This document shows, in pieces, positions 39,339-47,707 of a stretch of DNA of 64,000 bases. The stretch covers positions 71,582,612 to 71,646,611 of the forward strand of contig CM067084.1 in NCBI GenBank assembly GCA_034008185.1. The letters run 5' to 3'. This DNA is from Gorsachius magnificus. Taxonomy: Eukaryota > Chordata > Aves > Pelecaniformes > Ardeidae. The stretch's first letter is position 1; every line of letters begins with the position of its first letter. Position numbers and translations under genes: made by a program. Under the pieces are notes generated by a model. That model worked only from the letters and a program-made list of their open reading frames with translations. It did no database searches and had not been told where the DNA came from.

Positions 39339-40607
39339 TTATTCAGGGCCCCATTTGAAATCATTCTTCTTCCGGGTCACTTGGTAGAGAGGGCTTACAA
39401 TCTGGCTGTAATTTGGAATACGCATTCTCCAAAAACCCACAACGCCCAAGAAAGCTTGTGTTTCCTTTTTGCTAGTTGGTGGAGACATGGCTGTTATTTT
39501 GTTGATCACATCCATTGGAATCTGACGACGTCCATCTTGCCATTTGATTCCTAAAAACTGGATCTCCTGTGCAGGTCCTTTGACCTTACTTTGTTTTATG
39601 GCAAAACCGGCCTTCAGAAGGATTTGGACTATTTTCTTCCCTTTCTCAAAAACTTCTTCTGCTGTATTGCCCCACACAATGATGTCATCAATGTATTGCA
39701 GGTGTTCTGGAGCCTTACCCTGTTCCAGTGCTATCTGGATCAGTCCATGGCAAATGGTAGGGCTGTGTTTCCAGCCCTGGGGCAGTCGATTCCAGGTATA
39801 CTGGATGCCCCTCCAAGTGAAAGCAAACTGTGGCCTGCAGTCTGCTGCCAAAGGGATTGAAAAGAAAGCATTTGCAATATCAATTGTGGCATAGCACTTG
39901 GCTGCCTTTGACTCCAGTTCGTATTGAAGTTCTAACATGTCCGGCACGGCAGCACTCAGTGGTGGCGTAACTTCATTCAGGCCACGATAGTCTACTGTCA
40001 GTCTCCACTCTCCATCAGACTTTCTCACTGGCCATATGGGACTGTTAAAGGGTGAGTGAGTCTTGCTGATCACTCCTTGGCTCTCCAGTCGACGAATCAG
40101 CTTATGGATGGGAATCAGGGAGTTTCGGTTGGTGCGATATTGCCGCCTGTGCACTGTTGTGGTGGCAATCGGCACTTGTTGGTCTTCAACACTCAGCAAC
40201 CCCACAACCGAAGGGTCCTTTGAGAGACCAGGCAAGGTAGACAGCTGCTTAATTTCTTCTGCCTCCAATGCAGCTATACCAAAAGCCCACCGGTACCCTT
40301 TTGGGTCCTTGAAATACCCTCTCCTGAGGTAGTCTATGCCCAGGATGCATGGAGCATCTGGCCCAGTCACAATGGGGTGCTTTTGCCACTCGTTCCCGGT
40401 TAGGCTCACTTCGGCCTCCAATACAGTCAGCTCTTGAGATCCCCCTGTCACTCCAGAAATACAAATGGATTCTGCCCCTATATGGCTTGATGGCATTAGA
40501 GTACACTGTGCACCGGTGTCTACTAGAGCTCTATACTTCTGTGGGTCTGACGTGCCAGGCCATCGAATCCACACAGTCCAGTAGACCCGGTTGTCCCTTT
40601 CCTCCAC
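39339..40607 (-). pseudogene. Protease-reverse transcriptase (pol), interrupted
   Basis: This 422-residue frame begins with an aspartic protease: LVDTGAQ with the catalytic DTG at residues 30-32 and an ILGIDYL block at 88-94. It continues into a reverse transcriptase with TVDYRGLN at 204-211, motif A TIDIANAF with Asp243, LPQGWKHSP at 275-283, the catalytic YIDD at 305-308, KQSKV near 338-342 and FLGIKW at 351-356. It ends at a TAA (39339-39341) after FKWGPE, and the same frame stays open afterwards, so this is a nonsense mutation in the thumb/connection region and not the natural end. The ATG is convenient but probably not used, because the frame is open upstream to the gag stop and continues it in phase. 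The sequence is most like avian ERVL-type elements by inspection. All visible RT catalytic residues are retained. Confidence 0.9.
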
Positions 40608-40628
40608 CTGGCTGGAGGCAGGGCCCCT

Positions 40629-42485
40629 CTAATTCTGATCACTGTTGCTCATGGTTTGTGTATATGAGTCAGAAGTTCCTTCATCACAATCAGAATTAAG
40701 ATCAGCTCTTCTATTCTGTCTGAAAAAATGACAATCTACCCCGTCTTTGGAAATTGGAGCAACAAGTTTCTTGGAAGAGCCCCCTTTTGTACTTATTTTT
40801 CTTTGCAACTCGCGTACTCGTGCCTCTAGGGTTGAGGTAGGTTTTCCGTCCCACTTCCTCATGTCCTCTCCATGGTCACGCAGGTAAAACCATAGAGTGC
40901 CCCGTGGTGTGTACCCTCGATATTCTTTTCCTTGAGCAGAAGGGCGCTTACTTCTAATGGCTGAGATACTGGTCTGTACAGGAGAGGTGTAGGGTATACG
41001 CTTTTCGAGTCGTTCAACCTTTTGGGACAGTTTCTCCACAGCAGAGACGAGGGAAGAAGAGATACTTTCTTCGTATTCCCGGAGCTGGCTAGCCATTTCA
41101 TCCACTGTTGGTCCCCGTCCAGCTTCCCAGTTCATTATTGCCCATGTGTTTGCAAATGATGTTGGTGCGCTCCGTAACAACTTCCGCCACATGGGTCGTG
41201 TGCACTGGACACTATCTGGATCTTTAGGCAACTGGTCATTGTCCAGGTCACTATAAATCACTTCCAGGACAGCCAATTCCCTCAGGTACTGGATGCCTTT
41301 CTCCACGGTGGTCCATTTGCCTGGGCGATGTATGACATCTTCCTTGAAGGGATATCTTTCCTTCATGGCTGACAGTAGTCGCCTCCAGAGGCTGAGGACT
41401 TGTGTCCCTTTTCCAATCGCTTTGTCAATGCCACCTTCCCTAGAAAGGGATCCCAGCTGTTTGGCTTCTTTACCCTCCAGTTCCAGGCTACTGGCCCCAT
41501 TATCCCAGCATCGGAGCAACCAGGTGACAAGATGCTCTCCTGCACGACGGCTGAAATCTTTTCTCATATCTCGCAGCTCACCCAAGGATAGAGACCGTGT
41601 AGTTTCTGTCTCATTTATGAGCTCTTCCTCTTCCTCCTCCTTTTGTGATGGCCCTGATTCATCCTCCCTTTCTAAACGAGTTGACTTTCGCTTCCAAGAT
41701 TTCTTCTTGTGTATGGGGGCAACTGATACCGGCACAGGTTCGCTCCCTGTCTTAGCTGCAATGCCTGTTGCTGGGGTTTGTGTAGCTACAGTGCATGTTG
41801 CAGGGGTTGGAGTAGCAGCGGTGCCTGTCGCAGGGGTTGGAGTAGCAGCGGTGCCTGTGGCTACGGCTGGAGGAGCTACAGTGGGTGTCACTGGGGTTGG
41901 AGTAGCTGCAGTGCCTACGTCCACAGCTGGAGTAGTTACAGCGGGTGTTGCAGGGGCTGGAGTACCAGCAGTGCCTGTGCCCACAGCTGGAGTAGCTACA
42001 GTGGGTGTCACAGGGGTTGAAGTAGCTGCAGTGCCTGTGTCTGCAGTTGGAGGAGCTACAGTGGGTGTCACTGAGGTTGGAGTAGCAGCAGTGCCTATGC
42101 CCACAGCTGGAGTAGCTACAGTGGGTGTCGCAGGGGTTGGAGTAGCTGCAGGGCCTGCTGCAGGAATCAATCTTTGGATGGTATATAATTTACGTAGGAG
42201 TCTAACCCTGAGTAAAAGCTGAACTATATTCAGGAGACCTAGCAATAGGGCCATGCTAGTTGGAACATCCCAAGGATATTCAACATTCTCAAGAACTGTT
42301 GTAATTAGCTCAGAGAAGAAGGGGAAGATGGAGTAAGGTGACTCCCCCACAGGCTGGCTCTCCGAGGATAAAAAGTAAAACGTGTAATTATTCATAATTC
42401 CCAATAGATGGTTCCCAAAATACAGAGGTGACAGCAATACTGAGTACAAATATGAGCTTAATGTGATGACCAATAGTTTTATCAT
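40629..42485 (-). CDS. Retroviral Gag-like protein, ERVL type, repeat-rich
   Basis: The frame is open for 618 residues and ends in TAG (40629-40631). Residues 1-30 and 75-100 are strongly hydrophobic (LLVITLSSYLYSVLL and MALLLGLLNIVQLLL). Residues about 109-241 are a Thr/Pro/Ala/Val tandem array with a 10-residue unit arranged in 20-residue pairs. A basic patch KKKSWKRKSTR (260-270) and an acidic patch KEEEEEELINE (282-292) follow. The capsid-like part covers about 300-465, with WLLRCWDNG at 322-330, LWRRLLSAMKERYPF at 366-380 and GKWTTVEKGIQYLREL at 389-404. A coiled-coil-like stretch (SAVEKLSQKVERLEKR) lies at 481-496. The C-terminus ends SNSDQN. No CCHC zinc knuckle is present: Cys585-His586 and Cys600 do not fit the spacing. 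Other in-frame methionines at residues 31 and 78 are possible starts. The frame is free of internal stops, so it may still be translatable if transcribed. No gene symbol applies. Confidence 0.85.
   Translation of the reverse strand: MIKLLVITLSSYLYSVLLSPLYFGNHLLGIMNNYTFYFLSSESQPVGESPYSIFPFFSELITTVLENVEYPWDVPTSMALLLGLLNIVQLLLRVRLLRKLYTIQRLIPAAGPAATPTPATPTVATPAVGIGTAATPTSVTPTVAPPTADTGTAATSTPVTPTVATPAVGTGTAGTPAPATPAVTTPAVDVGTAATPTPVTPTVAPPAVATGTAATPTPATGTAATPTPATCTVATQTPATGIAAKTGSEPVPVSVAPIHKKKSWKRKSTRLEREDESGPSQKEEEEEELINETETTRSLSLGELRDMRKDFSRRAGEHLVTWLLRCWDNGASSLELEGKEAKQLGSLSREGGIDKAIGKGTQVLSLWRRLLSAMKERYPFKEDVIHRPGKWTTVEKGIQYLRELAVLEVIYSDLDNDQLPKDPDSVQCTRPMWRKLLRSAPTSFANTWAIMNWEAGRGPTVDEMASQLREYEESISSSLVSAVEKLSQKVERLEKRIPYTSPVQTSISAIRSKRPSAQGKEYRGYTPRGTLWFYLRDHGEDMRKWDGKPTSTLEARVRELQRKISTKGGSSKKLVAPISKDGVDCHFFRQNRRADLNSDCDEGTSDSYTQTMSNSDQN
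41763..42160 (-). repeat. Tandem repeat within gag, 30-base unit in 60-base pairs
   Basis: Successive plus-strand blocks read GTGGGTGTCACTGGGGTTGG alternating with GTGCCTGTGCCCACAGCTGG, each followed by AGTAGCTACA or AGTAGCTGCA. The unit is about 30 bases and adjacent units differ, while units two apart are more alike, giving a 60-base higher order. About 13 basic units are present. The period is a multiple of three, so the frame is kept and a Pro/Thr/Ala/Val-rich array is encoded. Copy number is likely to vary between copies and individuals. Confidence 0.9.
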
Positions 42486-42667
42486 AGCATAAGCCAGTAT
42501 TACACAGAAGGTAAGGTGCTACATAAAAGAATGCTGTGAACAGGGACAGCAACTCTGAGAGCAAATAAAACAACATTGCGATCTGCGACTATTAGACGAA
42601 TATAACGAATGCTTATCACAAATGCGTTTTAAAAATGTTCAGATCTGTCGTTATCTCAACCCTTCGA
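42486..42667 (-). other. Proviral leader between primer site and gag
   Basis: About 180 bases between the primer binding site and the first gag methionine. A packaging signal would be expected here but I cannot identify one by eye. Confidence 0.6.
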
Positions 42668-42685
42668 GCCCCACGTTGGGTGCCA
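42668..42685 (-). promoter_or_regulatory. Primer binding site, Lys-tRNA-like
   Basis: The minus strand reads TGGCACCCAACGTGGGGC. It matches the primer binding site used with tRNA-Lys1,2 at 17 of 18 positions, the one difference being A for G at position five. It lies nine bases inside the LTR edge at 42695 instead of the more usual zero to three. It is the site where reverse transcription would have started. Confidence 0.7.
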
Positions 42686-42832
42686 AAATAGGACTGTCGT
42701 GGTTTAACCCGGCTGGCAACTAAGCACCACGCAGCCGCTCGCTCACTCCCCCCCCTCCCTCAGTGGGATGGGGGAGAGAATCGGAGAAAAGGAAAAAAAA
42801 AAAGTAAGACCCGTGGGTTGAGATAGAGACAG

Positions 42833-42838
42833 TTTAAT
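42833..42838 (-). promoter_or_regulatory. ATTAAA polyadenylation signal in the 5' LTR
   Basis: The plus strand reads TTTAAT. The same signal with the same downstream block is seen in the three solo relatives, which supports it. The 125-base 3' LTR stub does not reach it, so a transcript of this provirus would lack its own signal. Confidence 0.6.
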
Positions 42839-42890
42839 AAGAGAGAAGAATAACAATAATAATAATAATAGTGGTAAGAAAATATACAGA

Positions 42891-42900
42891 ATATATAAAA
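42891..42900 (-). promoter_or_regulatory. TATA-like element of the 5' LTR
   Basis: Minus strand TTTTATATAT lies about 55 bases upstream of the polyadenylation signal in element orientation. The position fits a promoter TATA box, but its use is inferred. Confidence 0.5.
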
Positions 42901-42949
42901 CAAGTGATGCACAATGCAATTGCTCACCACCCGCTGACCGATGCCCAGC

Positions 42950-43060
42950 CCGTCCCGAGCCGCGATCACTCCCCCCGGGCCGCGATCACACAGCCCGAGC
43001 TGCGACCACTCTGCCCACGACCGACCGACCGACTCGACCGACCCGACTGACTAACCCCCC
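42950..43060 (-). repeat. CpG-rich tandem repeats in the LTR
   Basis: The plus strand contains GCCGCGATCAC twice and a diverged GCTGCGACCAC copy about 25 bases apart, then a run of CGAC units (about 43018-43045) and a run of C. The rest of the window is AT-rich, so this block is exceptional. The sister LTR at 60193 lacks it. Confidence 0.8.
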
Positions 43061-43316
43061 CCGAGCATGACGTTATGTGGTATGGAATAGCTCTTTGGAC
43101 AGTTTGGGTCCTAGCTGTGCTGTACTCCCAGCTTGTTATGCACCTGGCCGAGCAGGAGAAGCTCAAAAAGTCCTTGAGCAGTCTGAGCACTGCTTGGCAA
43201 CAACTAAAAACATCAGCGTGTTATCAACATTCTTCTGGTACTAAATCCAAAACACAGCACTATGCTAGCTTCTGTGAAGAAAATTAACTCTATCCCAGCT
43301 GAAACCAGGACAACAG

Positions 43317-46300
43317 TTTTCCAGCTGTAGCTATCTCTTGAGTTTTATACAGTGGCTTTCATAGTGTTGCAGACTCCACAAGCTCAAAAATCATGGGTCA
43401 TACCCTCCCTTACAAAGAACAACAATTGACTTCAAAATCATGGCGTGTAATTATTTATTTGGATGTGTGTAAACGACATCCTGACCGTTGATGCTTTCTA
43501 GGGAAGTAGCCGGACTCTAAAATACGTGCAAGAGAACTGAAAGATCAAAATCCAAATGCAAACAGACATGCAGACATGGCTCATTAGAGGAGTTATTTTG
43601 TGCGTCGCGTAGAAGATTGGGGACCAGCCCTTCAGCCTCTGTCTGTCACCTCCACCAACGTTGACTGTGCTCGTGTTTGCTTGTATTCCTCTTCAGGTGT
43701 ATGCTCCTTTAAGTCCTTTATCTGTTAATGTCCTCAGGCCTTATATATCAGAGAGGCCCTCTACATCAAAGGGCCTTTATATCAGGCCCTTTGACATCTT
43801 CCTCCTTACCCATCACACCCTCTCCAGTCTCTTCACTAGAGCTTTGAAGCTCCGTGCCTTTACCACAACTTGGCTACCCCATACAGTGACAATAATTTCC
43901 CTTCTGCTGATGTCTGGCTATAGTCCTGGGATCCTCAACTCACATTTTTAGCATCTCTTCTCAAGACATCTTGCTACAGCATGCGAAACAATATTTCATT
44001 TGCTAACATTTGGGAAGCATTAGTGGATGGAAACGTCCTCTAGCCTCTCACAGAAATCAGAGATATTTGTTTCTATGGCCCTGGTAGTGCTAAATTACAA
44101 GCTCTTAAAAATTGAACGCATCTATTGCAAGGCTGCTTGCTTGGATAAACTAGCTCTTACTGCTTTGAAGCAATCAATTGGCTTTCTAGGATTCCGCTCT
44201 AACTTTAGATTAAACATGGCCCGATCCAGCAAAGTTTCCTCATTAATGTGGTTATTTCTTCTAGTGCTAAATGGGTAAAGAATAATCTCTTGCTACATTA
44301 AGGTTTAGTAAATAGATGCAGGTCCATTGATTTTAATGGCCTTTTGTCTGCTCAGTGGCTCAGGGCTTGCCCTGAGATATAACCTAGTTTGCCATCGCAG
44401 CAAGGGCCCTGCTGGAGTACCCAAGACTAGCACTGTCTGGGTGAAGCAGTTAAACATATCAAAGGTGAGCCCTTAGCTCCTGTACCTGAAGCACGGAACA
44501 GTCCTGTGTGTTCACACTTAACACGTCTGATGTTTTTGTGCCTGAGTCGCCTCTGTGTGAAGCTGGTACAAAACTGAGGTCAGTGGGTTTACCCAACTCC
44601 AACCTTGAGTCAAAGAAAATGACTGATCCCTTATTTTGTCATTTTGCTGGCTTTCCTTCCCCTCAGATCTTGGTTAGTTTTGAGAGTCTGGTAGAACCAG
44701 AGTGGCTTCAGAAACAGGCAGGTGAGTTTTCTGGTGGGACGAAGAAGAGTTTGGTTTTGGAAGAGGCTGTGATACTCCAGTCTTGCTGTCAGCTTTTCTG
44801 ACTTTTTTTTGGGGGGGGGAGGGGGATGTGTTGAGAAACATATCTGAAGTTGCATGGACCCAGGAGATTGTTGCGTGTTGCTGCTGCTGGGAAATAATAT
44901 TCTGGCATTTTCATGCCTCAAGTTTCCTGTAAGTCTCTGTGCACATGAGCTTAGCTACCTCCTGTGTTTCCACTTAGCACAACCTAATATTTTTATCCCA
45001 ATGGGAGGAAGATAAAAAGCATACAGTCTTCTCCATGACAATCCTCTCTGTAAGGCTTGACTTTATGGTTTTCTAAATCTCTTACATGAAAAATAAAGGG
45101 TATTTGGCACTTACCACTCACTTAATTGTCATCTTTCCAAATCAGGCTGAAAAGTCAATGCTTTAGTTGCAAGCATTTTGGTTTCTTGACAGGTACAAGA
45201 TATACATGATATTTTTGACAAAGGATATGCAGCTCTGGTGGCAAAGTGATGGACTGAACATCACTAAGGATTTTTCTCTGCCATTCTCAGAAATAATTTG
45301 AAGCTATCAACTCAACCTTAGCTTACGAAGCAGCAGGCGGGCTGCAAAAGACTTCATTTCTCACTTCTGTGATGTCCTTTCATATGTTTGGGTATTTTAA
45401 GAATAAAGTAATACTTCCAATAACCAAAGTCTTGGTACTGTGGGATGGAATGATAAAACTCTGACTGATTTTACTGAGCTGAAGGTTTTCAGCCAGACTT
45501 TTTAATGTGTTTCATCTAGTCTGTTCACCTCATTGATGTGCAGTCTTCTTGGAGTTCCTAAATATCCACTAAAATTTGTCACAGTGGCGCAAGCACGTGA
45601 ATGGCAAATTTTAATCTGCAGAAAACAAGTCTGCTTTTCTCAGTGGCTCTTTCAAAATGTTATAGACCATAAATTGAAAACTAATTGTCAATGTTATCTT
45701 CCATGCCTGTTGGGTTTTAGGCTGCAGCAGTGAAATGATGCAATTTGAAAGAGGCAAAACATAACGGAAAGCTAGTCTCCAAGTCTAAGAAAAATAATCC
45801 TTAAAACATTTTACACTGCTTCCTCTCCTCTGATTTTGAAGTGGAAGTTTATTTCCTGATGCTTCAGCTGCAGTGAAATGCTAAATGCTCATGTTGAATG
45901 AAAATAGAAAAAATAATAAGAAATATTCAGCTCTAACACTCGAGAATAAAATTATATAAAGGTGATAGAAGAAATGCAAATCAAGAGCCTTCTGTTCGCT
46001 AATCGTGAAAATCTTCATTTTGTCTAATTACAGTGATGCTGTATTATATTGATAAATTAGTAATAAAACTGAGCCCAAATCCAAGCATATGGACCATAAA
46101 TCTTAGTTATAGTCATAAGAAAATTAATATTTGAGTGATGCTGGTTTGCTTCATCACTTCAGAGCCATTCATTAACAAAGTAGGAGGTTTATAGTTTTCA
46201 GCCATGTGTAAGGATGAGAAGTCAATGCCAAATTTATAAACAAGGATTCAACATGGTGTTCTGGAGGAATTGTAGCATTCCTGACAGGAGACTACTGAAT

Positions 46301-46744
46301 GAAAATGTAATCTTTATATTAAAAACTCAAGTTTAACAAAAAGACAGTAAAGATGTTCATACATTTTTTTGTAAACTTGATGCAGATAACTCACTCCTGA
46401 AGAAGTTTGGAATAAAAAGAAGCATGCAATAGTTTGGAATGAAGCCAGAGATAAGTAATAATGGAAAGATTTCAATCCGGAAGGCCTGGAAGGGCAAAAA
46501 TACAACCTTGGAAATGCATGATTCTGTGAGTGCTTCTCTTCTGCCTCCCGTATACATTTCCCTTATCTTGCTGTGACATTACTGGGATGTAGGTTGGCTT
46601 TGGTTGTGTGCACTATCCAGTTGACTTTGCAGTGGAGCTCAATTCCTACTTATGACATTTGATGCTTTTATAGCACAATTAATAATTTCAGAAGACTAAA
46701 AGGAAAGCCTTTTTATATGCAAAATGCCCTCAAGCAAAAATCCC
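43317..46744. other. Non-coding DNA, no gene seen
   Basis: No recognisable exon or repeat end. A 10-base inverted repeat is at 43766-43794. A poly-G run of about nine is near 44811-44820. The open frame at 44508-44801 has no domain. Confidence 0.6.
43766..43794. repeat. Perfect inverted repeat, 10-base arms
   Basis: TCAAAGGGCC at 43766-43775 and GGCCCTTTGA at 43785-43794 are exact reverse complements, with a nine-base loop TTTATATCA. The sequence before it (43743-43765) repeats parts of it in direct order (ATATCA, AGGCCCT, ACATC), so it may have grown by local duplication. Confidence 0.8.
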
Positions 46745-47020
46745 TAAACACTTTGCAGATTCTAATTAATTAAGCCTCACAGCCCCTTAAGAAGCAGGAA
46801 AACATCATGGCCCCTGTTTCCCAGCTGAATGAACTGAGGAACAGAGTAATTATTACATGTTTCTGCCTTTGCAGCTGCAAGTAGCCTACTTACCCTGCCA
46901 CAAGTCAGTTATTTCAGTGAACCCTCCAATCCTCCCAGTGTCTGCAGGATCTTGGTCAGTCAATGACTATACATGAGAGCTGTGAATCCAGGAGGCCCAG
47001 CTCACCAACCTACATAAAAG
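46745..47020 (+). repeat. Suspected ancient LINE/MIR-like remnant
   Basis: The blocks CACTTTGCAGATTCTAATTA, TTAAGCCTCACAGCCCC, CATGGCCCCTGTTTCCCAG, GAACTGAGGAACAGAG and ACAAGTCAGT appear in the order known for the 3' core of old amniote LINE/MIR-type repeats. AATCCAGGAGGCCCAGC near 46985 continues the pattern. The identity is from memory of such repeats and the copy is diverged, so it is a candidate and not a firm family call. Confidence 0.5.
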
Positions 47021-47120
47021 GGTCAAGCCTGCTTAGCCCAGATGTTATACCGATTGAGTTTTAATTTTTAGACACCTTCAGCACTTGTATTAGTAGCAAA
47101 CCCCCTAAATTTTATGCTGT

Positions 47121-47125
47121 AATGG
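47121..47125. repeat. Target-site duplication AATGG, left copy
   Basis: The right copy is at 47703-47707 and matches exactly. Confidence 0.85.
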
Positions 47126-47702
47126 TGTCCTGGTTTTGGCTGGGATAGAGTTAATTTTCTTCATAGTGGCTTGCATAGTGCTGTGTTTTGGATTTAGTAC
47201 TAGAAGAATGTTGATAACACACTGATGTTTTTACTTGTTGCTGAGCAGGGCTTACACCAGTCAAGGGCTTCTCAGCTCTCAGCTCTGCCAGGGGCACAAG
47301 AAGCTGGGGGGGGGGCACAGCCAGGACAGCTGACCTCAACTGGCCCAAGGGCTATTCCAGACCATAGGACGTCATGGTCAGTATAGAAACTTGGGGAAGA
47401 AGAAGGAAAGGGATGACGTTCGGGCTGATGGTGTTTGTCTTCCCAAGTCACCGTTACGCATGATGGAGCCCTGCTTTCCTGGGGATGGCTGACCACCTGC
47501 CTGCCCATGGGAAGCAGGGAATGAATTCCTTGCTTTGCTTTGCTTGTGCACATGGCTTTTGCTTTACCTATTAAACTGTCTTTATCTCAAACCATGATCT
47601 TCCAGTCTTTTACTCTTCTGATTCTCTCCCCCATCCCATTGTAGGGGGAGTGAGCAAAGGGCTGCATGGTGTTTGGTTGCTGGCCGGAGTTAAACCATGA
47701 CA
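47126..47702 (+). mobile_element. Solo LTR, same family as the provirus
   Basis: The 577-base element begins TGTCCTGGTTTTGGCTGG and ends GAGTTAAACCATGACA, with a perfect 5-base duplication AATGG at 47121-47125 and 47703-47707. The start shares GGGATAGAGTTAATTTTCTT and TTTTGGATTTAGTAC blocks with the proviral LTR. Near the end it has CTATTAAACTGTCTTTATCTC. The middle is the subtype shared with 28344-28940, with the GTCACCGTTACGCATGATGG block and no ATT microsatellite. The inner part of the provirus was lost by recombination between LTRs. Confidence 0.95.
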
Positions 47703-47707
47703 AATGG

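Larger units (their letters stand above)
38700..43312 (-). mobile_element. Defective endogenous retrovirus (ERVL-like provirus), minus strand
   Basis: The element spans about 4.6 kb from TGTCGTGG to CCAGGACA and is bounded by ACAG on each side (38696-38699 and 43313-43316). In element order it contains a full 5' LTR, a primer binding site, gag, protease plus reverse transcriptase, a short downstream part of pol, and a 125-base stub of the 3' LTR. RNase H, integrase and any env are gone, with the polypurine tract and most of the 3' LTR. The protease-RT sequence has the look of avian class III (ERVL) elements. The flanking duplication is four bases where the relatives nearby have five. It is a non-infectious genomic relic with one nonsense codon in pol and one large deletion. 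Confidence 0.95.
42695..43312 (-). mobile_element. Complete 5' LTR of the provirus
   Basis: The 618-base LTR reads TGTCCTGG at its start (43305-43312) and CCACGACA at its end (42695-42702) on the minus strand. It carries a CpG-rich tandem region at about 42950-43060, a TATA-like TTTTATATAT (42891-42900), an ATT-rich microsatellite (42848-42870), and an ATTAAA polyadenylation signal at 42833-42838 followed by ACTGTCTCTATCTCAACC. The open frames on either strand are not genes. It would drive transcription on the minus strand, into gag. Confidence 0.9.

Noticed and set aside
41293..42222. Plus-strand 309-codon open frame
   Set aside because: It is the antisense of the gag repeat array and capsid region. 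The 30-base period keeps all frames open, and it has no independent support.
38700..43312. The provirus as an intact, infectious element
   Set aside because: RNase H, integrase and any env are missing, pol has a stop and the 3' LTR is only 125 bases long.
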